From Prunus persica (lineage: Eukaryota; Streptophyta; Magnoliopsida; Rosales; Rosaceae), in assembly GCF_000346465.2 (NCBI RefSeq), contig NC_034012.1, positions 10,276,294-10,340,293 of the forward strand: a DNA stretch of 64,000 nucleotides, written 5' to 3'. Of the stretch, positions 1-12,600 are shown piece after piece (positions within the stretch are counted from its first letter, which is position 1; each line of letters starts with the position of its first letter). The translations under genes were made by a program, and so were the position numbers. Under the pieces are notes generated by a model. That model was not told the DNA's origin. It saw only the letters and a list, made by a program, of their open reading frames with translations, and did not search any database.

Positions 1-93
1 AAGAGTTTGAGATCAAGAATTTGGATGTTCTGCAGTATTTCCTTGGCCTGCAGTTACATACAATTCACAAGGGTTTGTTTATTACTAGACTGG
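1..93 (+). mobile_element. Copia reverse transcriptase fragment
   Basis: Reading from base 4, the frame encodes a stretch of about 30 residues with the Copia RT signature FEIKN-LDVLQYFLGLQL followed by GLFITR. It matches the 'MKDLGGLKYFLGIEV...G' block seen intact in the Copia element at 54.06-54.13 kb of this window. The frame then loses similarity, and no LTR is visible because the window begins here. It is either the decayed edge of an element lying to the left or an isolated scrap. Confidence 0.6.
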
Positions 94-344
94 GCTTTGG
101 TTTTATAGTTAGATCTTCCCCTTATTTTTGTATTGTTACTTCCTGGCTGGTGTCTTTCGACCCTGCTTTTGTAGTCGTCCCTGGCTCCTTTTGGGTTTGC
201 AAGGAGTTCTTTTGATTTGACCCAGAAAAGAGTATCTTTTGGCATGTCATTGTGATCCGGTGTGTTTCACAAGTGGCCAATCCAACAAAGATATGGCCCG
301 CACGAGTACAATTATTGAAGTATCCACTGCCAACAAAGGGACAA

Positions 345-565
345 AGGGAGGACAAGACAAAGACTCAAGAGAGTGAGTGGTGTTACTTTTTTTCCTTTTT
401 TCCGTATAGCTCATAACCACATACTCTTTTCTCGCACTTGGGTGGTCAGATGACAATAATTGATAATCGAACCTCCCACAGAGTTTCATTCGACCTAATA
501 AATGACAAGAATGATTTCAGTAATTTATCCAGCAACCCCCCTCCCAATTCTCCGAGATATAAAAG
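345..565 (+). promoter_or_regulatory. Promoter region of the UGT gene with TATA box
   Basis: A TATAAAAG box lies at 558-565, 50 bases before the ATG at 615, so transcription should start around 590. This rules out the in-frame ATGs at 438 and 450, which would be upstream of the transcript. The stretch 348-452 (GAGGACAAGA ... GAGAGTGAGTGGTG ... TAGCTC.TAACCACATA ... GGTCAGATGA) is recognisably the same sequence as the tandem units at 1647-1884, with an extra T-rich insert of about 20 bases here. Confidence 0.55.
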
Positions 566-614
566 CATAGGGAACACACACATGCATACAAGAGCTAGCA
601 CAAAAGTTGATCAA

Positions 615-1409
615 ATGGCGCAACCTAATCTCAATGAGACGAGCTCATCAAATTTTCACATAGCCATGTTCCCATGGTTTGCAATAGGACACGCCATCCC
701 TTTCCTTCACCTCTCCAACGAGCTCGCAGCAAGAGGCCATAAAATCTCTTTCTTGCTGCCTAAAAAAGCTCAGATTCAGATTCAACATCTCAACCTCCAC
801 CCACAACTCATCGCCTTTTGTTCAGTCACTGTTCCTCACATTGAAGGCCTCCCTGAGGGCACTGAGACTGCCTCTGACATCCCAACATCTTCGACCGCCT
901 TGCTAGCGACTGCCATGGACCGCACCCGTCAGCAAATAGAAGGCTTCCTAGTAAGTTGTGGTGCCAATGATCGTAAAATCGATATGATTTTCTATGACTT
1001 TGCTCATTGGGTACCAGAAATTACAAGAGGGCTTGGAATTAAGTGCATTAACTATGGCGTTCTTTGTGCTGCGACAACTGCGATGGCTATTGTGCCAGCA
1101 CGAAATGTGCCCAAAGATAGGCCTGTGACTGAGGAAGATCTACGGGACCCACCTCCTGGGTACCCGTCATCAACTGTGGTAATGCTTCCTGGTCGCGAAG
1201 TCCAGTCTTTGATGTTCATTACGATGCCGTATGGAGATGGGATCACTTTTTATGAGCGGCTCATGACCTCTAAGAAAGGATGTGACGCGTTATCCACGTG
1301 CTCAAGTGTCACACAAAGTAAAGGAAATAGATTCTCTCCTAGACTTGGATTTACAAACAAAGAAAGTTCACAACTATTAACCAAGGTATGCAAGAATCTC
1401 ACAATTTAA
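615..1409 (+). pseudogene. Truncated UDP-glycosyltransferase, UGT79-like (N-terminal half)
   Basis: The protein from the ATG at 615 has 264 residues against about 450-470 for an intact plant family 1 glycosyltransferase. Visible are the N-terminal acceptor-side features: FHIAMFPWFAIGHAIPFLHL (the conserved catalytic-histidine region, H in GHAIP), LAARGHKISFLLPK, and DMIFYDFAHWVPEI, all typical of UGT79-type enzymes that add a second sugar to flavonoid or anthocyanin glycosides. After the 'YERLMTSKKGCDAL' region (about 1262-1290) the similarity to the family dissolves in a frame-disrupted tail, and the UDP-sugar-binding PSPG box is missing. The upstream TATA box looks usable, so a transcript may exist, but a working enzyme is unlikely. 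An exon-intron split is an alternative, yet the downstream fragments are also incomplete. Confidence 0.7.
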
Positions 1410-1646
1410 GCACGCATGTTGCTTTAGCCAGTCCTATATGTTAGAAATATCAAGGGACTTAACATGGGTTTATAAGAAGTTAGATTACTCTCTTATTGCT
1501 ATAAAGTAAAGGGTGCGTTTTCTCTTCATCCTAATATACGTGAATAACAGGCTCTTATCCCATGAAAAAAATTAAGGTTCTAGCTCATGTGTCATGTATA
1601 ACACTACCGACAATGGGGAAAGAGGTTTTTGGGGGAGGGGGACCGC

Positions 1647-1884
1647 GGAGGACAAGATAGAGAGTGGTGGAAGTTGATAGCTCTTAACCCCGGGGGTGGG
1701 TGTGGTGGGGTGGGGTGGGTTGGGGTGGTTGGAGGAGGACAAGATAGAGAGTGAGTGGTGGAAGTTGATAGCTCTTAACCACATTAACCACATATATTGT
1801 TCTGAGGACAAGATAGAGAGTGAGTGGTGGTAATTGATAGCTCTTAACCACATATTGTTCTGGCACACTTTTGGATGACCAGAT
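1647..1884 (+). repeat. Three-unit minisatellite related to the UGT promoter
   Basis: Three units begin at 1647, 1735 and 1804. Each carries GAGGACAAGATAGAGAGTG, then GTGG.A.TTGATAGCTCTTAACC, and the last two continue with CACATAT.TTGTTCT. The third unit also continues into GCACACTTTTGGATGACCAGAT, which parallels GCACTTGGGTGGTCAGAT at 435-450 upstream of the UGT gene. The units are therefore diverged copies of the UGT 5' flank. A G-rich spacer (1690-1731) separates units one and two. A fainter copy of the same phrase (GAGAGTGAGTGTGGT) is at 2199-2260. Confidence 0.65.
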
Positions 1885-1924
1885 CTTAAATGTTAAGCTA
1901 CTCTTAAAAAGCTCAAGGTTGTTT

Positions 1925-2025
1925 TGTTAAGTAGAAACGGAAGAAACTGCATGGGCGTTGTTTTTCAAAGGAGAGCTTGGAAAAAGCTTATATTAAAGCT
2001 GTGACAGACTAAACAGTGAGATATT
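1925..2025 (+). pseudogene. UGT C-terminal scrap
   Basis: A short stretch reads VETEETAW, then a FKGEL phrase and, in a shifted frame, KAVTD. It matches the 'F-x-KGEL-x-KAV-x-x-VMD' region near the C-terminus of UGT79-type enzymes, and it matches the nucleotides of the longer copy at 2424-2480 (TTTTCAAAGGAGAGCTTG in both). It carries stops in the frame and no flanking domain. It is a remnant of another copy in the broken cluster. Confidence 0.45.
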
Positions 2026-2266
2026 ATTACGTTGAAGCATAAATAAATCACCTATCAAATGCTATAATTTGAGACAATATTTAGTCATATCATGTGAACA
2101 TCAGAACATGTTACATGATGTTATGGTCACATAGAAAAATTTCTCCTAAGTTTATGAGTCATAATTATTTCAATTATTGCATGTATGTGTCTGAGTCATG
2201 AGAGTGAGTGTGGTAAGCCTCATAAGTTATAATTAACCTCATAGCCACATACATATTATACCTTCC

Positions 2267-2612
2267 ATACAATCACTGTTCCCCACGTTGAAGGCCTCCT
2301 TGAGGGCACTGAGATTACCTCCGATATCCCAACATCCATGTTGCTCTCTATTGCCATGGACCTCACCCGTGACCAAATCCAAGGGTTCCTAAAAAACCAG
2401 TGTTGCACTAGAGAGAAGAAAATGGATGGTTTTCAAAGGAGAGCTTGAGCAAAGCCGTTACCATTGTTATGGATAAAGACAATGAGGTGGGTGTTACGGT
2501 GAAGAAGAACCATGCAAAGTGGAGAAAAATCCTATCTGACCCAGGGCTTAAGAGTGGCTATGTTGATAAGCTTGTCCAGGATCTGACAGAGCTCTGTAAT
2601 AATGGGAAATAA
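2267..2612 (+). pseudogene. UGT79-like pseudogene, internally deleted
   Basis: From 2267 the frame reads TVPHVEGLLEGTEITSDIP ... AMDLTRDQIQGFL, closely matching residues about 75-115 of the copy at 615. At about 2424 it jumps directly to the C-terminal part: SKAVTIVMDKDNEVG, HAKWRKILSDPGL, YVDKLVQDL, ending at a TAA at 2610-2612, a natural C-terminus for the family. The central half, with the PSPG box and sugar-binding residues, is gone and the two parts are out of frame. The gene cannot make an enzyme. Together with 615-1409 it shows at least two ancestral UGT copies in tandem. Confidence 0.7.
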
Positions 2613-3690
2613 CTTTCGCTCCTTGCACCAAGAAAAAACTTTGTATTGTTGTTATATTTGCTACAATACAAATAAGGGAATAAAAGCTGATTTTCAGTAC
2701 TGTTAATAGTGCTGATATATTAATGTTGGTACCCCTATTTTTGGGTTCTAACCATAACATTTCTAATTTTCAACTATGTAGATCCACTCTTAATCGGATC
2801 ATTAGGAATTCATTAAATTGATAATGTCTCCATCACAACACCTATTTTCTATTGCAAGGGTCTTATAGCTCAAGTGGTTAAGAACACCAATTCTCTTGCT
2901 TTAATTGAGAGGTCAAATAGATTCAGATTCAAGTAATTGAAATACAATGCGAAGTGGACCCTACAAGGGTATCCCTCAAATAAACTTATTTGATGGTGGT
3001 GATTAAGTGTGGGCATTTGAACCGAGCAGTATATTCTTCAGTGAAGATTTTTGCGATATTTCATAATCTAAATTAACGACAAAAGAATATATCAGCGGTA
3101 AACTGTATCTTTATTCACAATTATGCATCTCAGAGTCATGTATTGTGGGAAATAAACATCTTAATTTTATTACATATATTATCAAAATAACAAGATGAGA
3201 GTGCATCCAAAGTTGCAAATCTTGATTCAGCCTTATGGAATCAAAGTTTGTGCGGAGAAATCCAGTAAAAACTTCCAGGACATTTTTGGATCATATGTTT
3301 GTTTGATTGGGCATATGATCAGTCTTGTCTGAGACCATTCTGAACAATATATTTATCCCCAAAACATCTTAAATACTTTATATTACATATTTTTTTAAAG
3401 AAAAACTTATTGTTAAGTGTTCGTAACAAAACCACATAATTCGCAGGTCCAACTACATAACTATGAGAAAATGAATGAAAGAATAGTGTCCAAATGTGCT
3501 AATTACAGGGAGATTAGCTCCTCAAGGAGAATCAAAACTCCAAAAGGAACTTGCAGAAGAGTTTAGACCTACCAAGCCAATAACTATTAATTTCATTTTC
3601 AACGACTCGATAAAATTTTCACATCTAAATTCCGCAACGGCACAAAACTTTGCCACGGGGTAAGCAAATCCAAGCTGCGAAATGATCAAA
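2613..3690. other. Intergenic gap between UGT remnants and BRP1-like gene
   Basis: No coding region is visible. At 2866-2945 there is a tRNA-like stretch with an A-box-like TAGCTCAAGTGG and a weak B-box-like GATTCAGATTCAAG, possibly an old SINE. The part from about 3450 to 3690 probably holds the 3' UTR of the minus-strand gene that follows. Confidence 0.4.
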
Positions 3691-6600
3691 TCAATGAAAA
3701 GGCTGCTTGCTCATTACTATCAACTCTATAAGTGAACAGAGGCACAGGGTCTCGAATTTACAGTGAAAAGAAACATCCTTGTCAGGATCCATATGAACCA
3801 GGACACCATCTCTGAAAATAAAGTTTGAATCAAACCTGAGATGAGTATTCGGGGAAGCATTTTCTTTTGTTGGGGTGCTCTCGCTGATGGTGTGGCATCT
3901 GCATTCCACTGGCAAAAGACTTTTATTTCCTGAAGTTTTGCAATGGCATGTAATTGTTTCTGGCCATTCAAACCTCTCATTATTTCCGTCTCTCATTTTA
4001 TCATCCAATAAGTTGCTGGAACCTCCAGAAACATTCATTCTTCTAACCGCTGCAAGAAGATCCACAGACACTGATGCAACAATATCATGAACATCGTCTG
4101 CAGTCCATAGGCTCCTATTTGATCCCCATTTGTGAATAAGAATTTTCTGTGTCAAACTGCGGAGGGTATCTAGACATGTAGGGCAACAACGATACAAGCA
4201 TAGAACCCCAGACTCGCTAGAGAGACTTGTTTTGCTCGAGATTTCAACATCCATAATATGCTTATCAGCTTCACACTTGACATCATTCTGTCCAATACCA
4301 GCATCTACTGAGGACAAACCATTACGCTCATTGCAGACGGTACTAGAACTACAGAGCTTAACGCAGCCAAATTCCTCACAGGTACAACCATCCTCAGAAA
4401 TGACAACAGATTCAGCGCATTCAAATCCATTTGAATGTTTCAAGGATCCAGAATTGCCATTCCCAACTACATGGTTCTTGTCCTTTTCTGGCTCATGTGG
4501 TTTAGGGCTTGTCCCATTTTGGTCATTCAAAGTTCCGTCTGAATCAAGAAGAGATTTATCCAGAGTAGAGTTCATTACGACGATTTTCTGTCCAGACAAA
4601 TCAGAAATTTCAAGTCTACCCTCAGAATTAGGATGACCCAAATCACCATATTCTTCATTTAAGTCAACACTACCAACTTTTTCATTATCAAATCCTTGGG
4701 GGTCAATTTCTGGCACTTTAAGCCCATCGGAGCATTTGCTAGTACCATTTGGCTTGGGTTCCTCACTTTGAACTTGATCGTCGGCATGGTGATCATCTGG
4801 AGGTCTCACATCAGTTAGCTTAGCATTTTCCATTTTCATTGGAGAATCCACCTCTAAACTGAAATGGGAGCAATCGTTGTTAGATAACAACCAATGAAAA
4901 GCAAAATCAAAAACAAAAAACAAAAAAATTCCACAACCACGCTAATGGCAGTATAAGCATTACCTGTGCAGCGTGTAAGCCCAGCTATTAACCATGTCTT
5001 CCAGATAGGCCACTTGCGATAAAAGGCGAACATATTGATATCTATCTTTCCCACCCTGGATCTTTGCATTGATCTGTAAAACTAGAAGCTCAAGAACCTT
5101 CCGTATCTCAAAGGAGACTTCTCTGAGTGATGTGTAGACACCTCTGTATGCCGACAAACCGACAGCAATCAGGCCTCTAACTAGAACAAAATTTTCTTTG
5201 TTTTTAAAGTTACTGGAGCTACAACCAACAGCTACCTTTTCAATTGAGTTATTAGGACGAGCTATACAAGAATTGAATGGCCAGCCCTTCCAAGGTCCAC
5301 TTATGTCAGCAGAGGGACCTTCTTTGAGTTTTGAAGTAAACCAACAAAGCTCAGCAAAATGAGGATATCGCAGAATCTGATATCCAAATGAAGATATTGC
5401 TAGCAGCAAGCTTGATTTCCCTTTCACTGTTCTATTGTTAGGTGGTGGATGAGCTTTAAGAAGAGACTCATCAGGACCCTGTTTTACACTGTTGTTTGCA
5501 TCAGCTGATCCATGATCTAGACTCTGATTAACCATCTCTGATTGACCACCTAATGTACCACAAGTTTTATACTCCTGGCAAGAGCTTGTATGGATGTGGG
5601 ACGTTTGATGAATTAACAGAACAACCTGTTGAACTATATCTCTTAATAACTCTTCTGCAGATAGATTGATCACCAAATCATGGTTGAAATCTCCATTGAC
5701 CTGCACTGAAAATCGAGGAACTGTATGCTTCACAGGAATTGACTGATGGTCATTTGATATATCACTCTTGAAGAACTGCCTTATTCTAACTGGAAGTACT
5801 GGATCTGCAACTTCCGATGTAGCCTGTTGAAAAATAAAAAGCATTACAAGCTAATATGGACATACATTCCATATATTTAATATAAAAAGAAATTAGATTG
5901 ACATTTAATCTATTTATTTAATACAAAACAGAAATATCATCAAGCATTAGTTTGCACCAGTACCAATGAAGGCAATAAAGTAAGAGAAAAATAGCCAGGA
6001 GACGGACGCTTTAAGCAATGTACATTAAAATTTTCCATGCTTTTAACTTGTGACAGTAAATTGTTATTATTTTTTGGAAGACAGTTATTATAGCCTGTAA
6101 CTTCTTTCACCTCTTCCCATTTCCAAAAATATCCCAGGAGGGACCATTTCATCACAGAATGCCCCCAAAATGTTTTGTTCCAATTTTCTATTATTTGAAA
6201 AAAAAAAAAAAAAAAAAAAAGAGATTGCTACTATAAAATGGTGAAAATACGGTTGACAAAAAGTTACTAAGAACTTACTATCAGGGTTAAGGAAAAAAAG
6301 AGAAGCAGAGCATTTGTCCCTGTTTCAATAGAACCATAAAAGAATGTGGTTCTTATATAGATTCGTACTCAGATGTTTCCAGGAAAAACTTGCTGTGTTT
6401 TCCCATCAGACTGACTAGTCCGCTACCACTTCATCCAAATGCCATTTTTGAGCAACAAGGGAAGCAACTCGCCAAATCAAAACTTACAGCCACATAAACT
6501 TGTCTATTTATTTATTTTGGTTATACAAGGGCAAAAGCCCAAAAGAAGAGAAAGGGAAAGCACACACATGAACACACAACGCAAAATTAAACAAGGCAAA

Positions 6601-9600
6601 CCCTAGAACTGGAAATACTTTAACATCTTGAAAGAGCAGCTCTTAAAGGCCTGAATAGGCCTGATTATACAACTGCAACCCAGTTGGTGGTGTACATATA
6701 CATTAGCCAAAAATCACAGTAGCTAGCTTCTGTACAGAAATCTCGCACTCTATCTATCAAGTCTCTTCACATAAGTAATATTTCATTTCGAATTAAAGAT
6801 GAAATTCAATGCTGACCTTTTAAGCAAGACTTTTCAATTGACCATCATCAAAAGAGGACTTAAAAATACATATATAAACAGTGGAAAATTGAAACCTTGA
6901 GCTTTTAATGTGAAATAAATTATGAGAAAGATCCAAATATAAAATAGCCATAAGATTTGCAACTGTATTCTTTCGGACATAAGATATCAAAAGGATTAAG
7001 ATTATTAGGATTAAAGCACGCCTTTGCCAGCAAAAAAGTGGCAGAGTCAAAACCCTGAAAGCAGCTACATGCTACATCACAACTAAAGCTGTGATTAAAA
7101 GATATTTAAGAAAAACAAACAAAAGAAAAATGGAAAAAAAAAAGCCTACCAGGATCATCAAGGATGTAGAGACACATATAGACTCCACCTGCTCCACAAA
7201 TAAGTTCCAGGCATGTGAAGCGCTACACGCAACACCAGGGCACTCGCCCATGTCTTCTGATTTGCATTGTTGTGAAGTGGACCCACTTCCCTCTTCAACA
7301 GCTTGACCGTGTACAAAATACGACTTTTCATTTTCAGGAAGTTGATGGTCTGATAAATCAGAATCACTCTCCTCTGTCACTTGAAGAGGTGTCTCCACAG
7401 CCCACAAGTCAATTCTTGGCAAGAAAACTACACATGGCCCAACACTGGCACATTTCACTGCAATAGAAAATAAAAACTGCTCTTAATATTTAAAATTTAA
7501 TTATATTTAACTACTGTTTAACTGTAAACTTCAACTGAATTTATATTTCTTTCTCACATATATCACCACATCATTTCCTAGTTTTTCCTATGGCTTTTAC
7601 CTACACTCAACTCGAAATATTTCATCAAGATAAGAACATCTCAAATCATTGTTGTGTCGGCGACATATTCAATGAATGGGTTGCTATACCACGACTCTAT
7701 TAAACAGAAAGGAAAAAAGAATATTACCAGGTTCGATGACTGTTTTGACAAGTCATGATGGTGCCTTTAGCAGTACAAATTATCTACTGCTTATATTATT
7801 AAACTCAGGAGGGGTGTTGGTAAATGTTAGAAGATATAAGGGTAAATCTATATTTTGTTATTAAAACCTAAGAGAAATCTATCCAACAAGTTGGAAATAC
7901 ACAGCTTGCTAATCTAGGAACCTTTATTACTGGTGGGACCAAGCTGCATCACATTTGAAAACTTTTGTCCAATGTAGCCACATAAAGTGCACGGACAGGA
8001 GCTAAGTAATGAATGGAAAAGGTATGCGGCATCATACATGAAAAGAAGCATCCATGTATGACTATGCTTTCCAGACATGGTCCTTCCCACAGGCCCACAC
8101 TGAACTTCTAAATCACTTCAGCTAGACCAACACCTCAAATATTGAGGGATCTTATGATACATTAGGCCAAAAACTACCTAGCATCAAAGAATTAGTGGAA
8201 ATGTTGGAAAAATTTTCTAGGACACCTAGAAATGCATATAAAAGACAGGTAGATGATCCTGGAACAGTAATCTCCCTTCCAAGGATAAAAGACAAAAAAT
8301 GAATCAACTGAAAGTTCAAACCATGAACACTTCAAGTCAATTAAATATTGTCATACTATTCCAGCTTGGTAAGAGAACTCAGAGTAGCACAACTATTGAG
8401 CTTCAAGCATTATAATGCGATAAGCTACCAACGTAGCTTAAATTATCTATGCTAACAACAAAGAAACAATATAAAATACCAGATAACCGAGAGGAACATA
8501 CTTAATATCTGTGTTATCCCTTGCACCATATCTCCATGCCCTTCTTGTAAAACTGTAGCCAAATCAACCTTCTGAACTTCTACATTCCCAACAAAACAGT
8601 GAAGAAGGCAAGAAGCAAGATGCCTTTGGCCAGATCTGGGACTTCCAGCAATCAATATTCGAAATCCTGATTTGTTTGTTGAGGCAACTGATATGTTTTG
8701 CAGCAAACTAGGGCGTGCACCACCATGGTGTTTAACAGAAGGAAACTTCAAAATGTTGTCATCGTCATCATCACTAAAAGCATCAGAATTAGCAAAAGTG
8801 TCATCTCCAAGTAAAATGCCAGTGTGCAGAAGCTTTCTCTCTATGTCCTTTGCAACATCTGCTTCCTGAAGTAAGATATCAATATGGGACCACCAACGAT
8901 CACTGGACATCTTCTTCTTATTCAAAGCCGAAACCATCACGCTTTTAATCATTCTTGCAGCTTTTCTGAGAGGAGCCGGCAACCAGAGCCGTTCATCAAG
9001 ATAAAGGGAAACAAGCATAGTAGATAATGGTTGTAGCAGACACGGACTAAGGTGTGTAGGAAGAGGAGAGCATACTACATCATTAGCAGCTATTCCTGCT
9101 TCTCTACGAGAGCAGGGAGGCGGAGAACATGTCAGAGCCTCCAACCAGTCCCTGTCCTCCACTGCAAAGGCAGGAAGGGGGAGGCGTTTATGGTCAGAAG
9201 CTTTCTTTCCAGCAGCAGACAAAACTTCTTGCAGAGGGAAATTCCTCTTCAAGGACATGATGGCTGCTTGAGTACAAAGTGCTTGCAGATCTGCACCGGC
9301 AAATCCCGCAGTTCTTCTTGCAACCAATTTGAGAATGGATCCAGCAACTGGTTTTGGCCACTTTCGAGTGTGTAGCGAAAGAATGGCAGCTCTGTCCTCA
9401 ACTGACGGCAGTGGAAAATAGATTTCCCTATCAAATCTTCCAGGCCGCCTTAATGCTGGATCAACAGCATCAGGACGATTTGTAGCACCTATAACTACAA
9501 CAGAACCTCGAGATTTCAGACCATCCATTAAAGCAAGCAGCGTTGACACAACCGAACTATGTGTCTGATCTTGCTGCCTTGTCCGGCAAGGTGCCAACCC

Positions 9601-12600
9601 ATCTATCTCGTCAAAGAATATTATAGAAGGCTGACATCTCTCAGCAACCTGAAACAAGAGTCTTAGCTGGCGCTCAGCATCACCAACGTATTTTCCTAGA
9701 CAATCTGCACCTTTGCGAGCAAAATATGCTATCCGTTTATCACCATGCGCACACGCACCTATTAATGCCCGGACAACAAGAGTTTTACCTGTTCCAGGAT
9801 ACCCATGCAAAAGAACACCTCTAGGAGGTGTGAGACCAAGATTATCAAAGAACTCTGGATATAAAAGAGGCAATATGACAACTTCCTTCATACATCGAAT
9901 GACACCTTGAAGACCTGCAACAGATTCCCAACCCTGAAATAGTTTTCCACTCTCAGAGTTGGAGCCTCCAATGTACACGGGTGCAATTCTTACCAAATCC
10001 CGATGAAGCCTCTTGCTTTCACGTTTCAAAAACTCTTCATCCTCACCACAATTCTCCAACCATTTTTCTTCTGCCTCAATATCCTTCCGCCAAGCATCAT
10101 TTGAAAGTTTCCTTATTTCCATCTTCATTTTCTTAGCCTTCAATTTCTTTATACGGGCTAAATATTGATTGCCCATAGGTTGGAAGAGATTCCGATGATC
10201 AGTGCAGGCGATCAGAAATTTTCGATGATCAAATACACAACCATAAGCTCGTGCACAAGGCTGCAAAACACAGAATGCCATAAGCCGTAAAATATATGTA
10301 AGTTGGAATATATATTATGTTTATGTGTGTTTGGGTTGTCTGTTGACAACAAACCAGGTATAGCACATAAATTCCTATTATAAATTGATAATTTTCTTAA
10401 TATGAGAGCTAAATAACAAACCAAGTGGTAAGTTCGTGGACACCGATCAACACGGCACCCAATTGTGGCTCCTGGCCTTCCACAGCGGGTGCATTTTAAT
10501 GCTCTCCCTCTGCATAAGGCAGCCCGTACATTCTTTAAGCATCCTAAACCAGCAAAATAAACCTGCAAACACATATCACATGTATGGAGATTTATTGGAA
10601 CATGAGTTGACTGACATAGCTAAACACAAATGAAAAATGCAGATTCTAACTTACAGTTGCAGATCTATCAAGCAGGTTAAAGTTCAAAATACAAATAAAT
10701 AAATAATTGCACATATAGACAAAAGTTGTTGATGATCAAGCAAAAAAGATTGTTGCTTACTTCCTAATTACGTGTTCCATCACAGGGCAAGACAGAGATG
10801 GTAAAATGTAGATCCCTAATAATCTGATAAAAGCACAGCATCAGTTAACATTCATGCAAAGAAAAGAATCTTCTAGATCACCAAGAGCAGAGAGCTAACA
10901 AACCCAGATTAACCAGCCACTATTTTCAACAGAATAAGTTAAGAGCAGGCTACTGCAAAACGCTACAAATCAAAGAACGTAACTTAGAGTAATAGAGTGG
11001 GGAAATTTTTTTGACTGTAATTTCAGGAAGATAATTGGGATTATCCAAATATAAACCGAGGGTCAGTGTCTTTAAAACTTTAAAATAATATTTAACTAAG
11101 GACAATCCAGTCTGTAGAGGTTACTAAAGTTAATGTAGAAGCAAATGAGTGACCATATAGCTTCCTAGTGCAGTATGCAAACTCTTCTTCAGTGGAAGAC
11201 TCTCGCCTTTGATATACTTATCATGAAAATAAGGTCCAATACTTTAAGACAGATCACTCAGCTGAATACCATGTCTTAAAACTCTTTATAATCATAACTC
11301 AAAACTCATGTTGATGAGGTGTTAACTTTTCTAGCATAATCCCTCATGTGGCATTACAGATATACCATAGGTTGATGTCATTGTTGTAATACAGTAAAAA
11401 AAAAACATTAAATGCAATGGTGTTGTTATAATTAAAGCATCTGTGAAAACATAATGTTAAGATGTGACCAAGAAGAAGATAGCATGGAAAAGTGGAATTG
11501 ATCTATACAGGGCCAACTTTAAAGTTTATCTTCCGTGATACCATTCAGGGACAACTTTTTGGTGGAAGGAGCACTAAAAATTTTGCAACCAAAACAATGA
11601 TCTTGAATTGTTAAAAGATGAGATTATCCTGTTCGTAATCTCATTACCAACCTCAGAAGCCAACCAGTACTGATAGCAAGTGGTACCAACATGTTCATAA
11701 AGCTTGAGATCTTAAAATCTAAAATACAGATAGTACCATGATGTAAAGCACAAAATGTTTAAAAGTCAATCGAGAAACCGCACCTCTGGACTCCACACAG
11801 CACAGTGTTGATGGACCCATATTCCAGCAATACCATAACGATCATTTATAGGACCCAAGAGACGTCCAAGCCAGCCAGGTTCATCACCAAAGCCATCCCA
11901 TATGTTATAGTTAGGTTCCTCAGAGGCTGAAGAGCCACTATATGCCTCATTCTCGCTCTCACCCGTCTCCTGAACTAATTTTTTTGGAGGCATACCATCA
12001 GTCCCTCCCCCGCACAAACCACACCGTCTACCCTCCTTAATGCGTGGCTTGCCAAGTGTATCGCATTTCATACCTTTCAACTTATCCACCTTCACATTGT
12101 TCACTTCAATTGCAAGATTTTCATCAAGCTTGGCCAAATCGGAATCCTTCCCTTCATGACACCCTGCAACTTCCACTTCATTTCTTGAAACTCCAACAGC
12201 TTCTGACATGGCATTACTTTGATTTTCTCCTTCAATCACGCACCCTAATTGTTCCACCTGATTACCATTATTTTCTTCTTGAACCGCACATACTGATTGC
12301 TCCACCTGTTCATCAGCATGTTCCATGGTCTCCATATTGTCCATAGTTTCCACATTCTCATTGCCAATGCACCCCTTCTCTAATTGTAAATTCTCCCCTG
12401 CCTCAATTATTTTTGTCGAATCACCCTTCACAGTTTCCCCTTGAACCCCACCATCAAGTTCGCCATCCAATTGCATAGAAACATCTTCATCCTTCCTCAT
12501 CACTTCCACTTCTTCCTCCACAAGTTCATCTTTGATCACAGGCAACTCATTCTCTTTCTTTTCATGCTCTAAACTATTTGTTGCTCTAATCCTTCCTGGT

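Noticed and set aside
438..614. Upstream extension of the UGT ORF to an ATG at 438
   Set aside because: The TATA box at 558-565 lies inside it and the family N-terminus starts right after the ATG at 615.
4232..4636. 134-residue plus-strand ORF
   Set aside because: Antisense shadow of the last exon of the BRP1-like gene; no recognisable domain.
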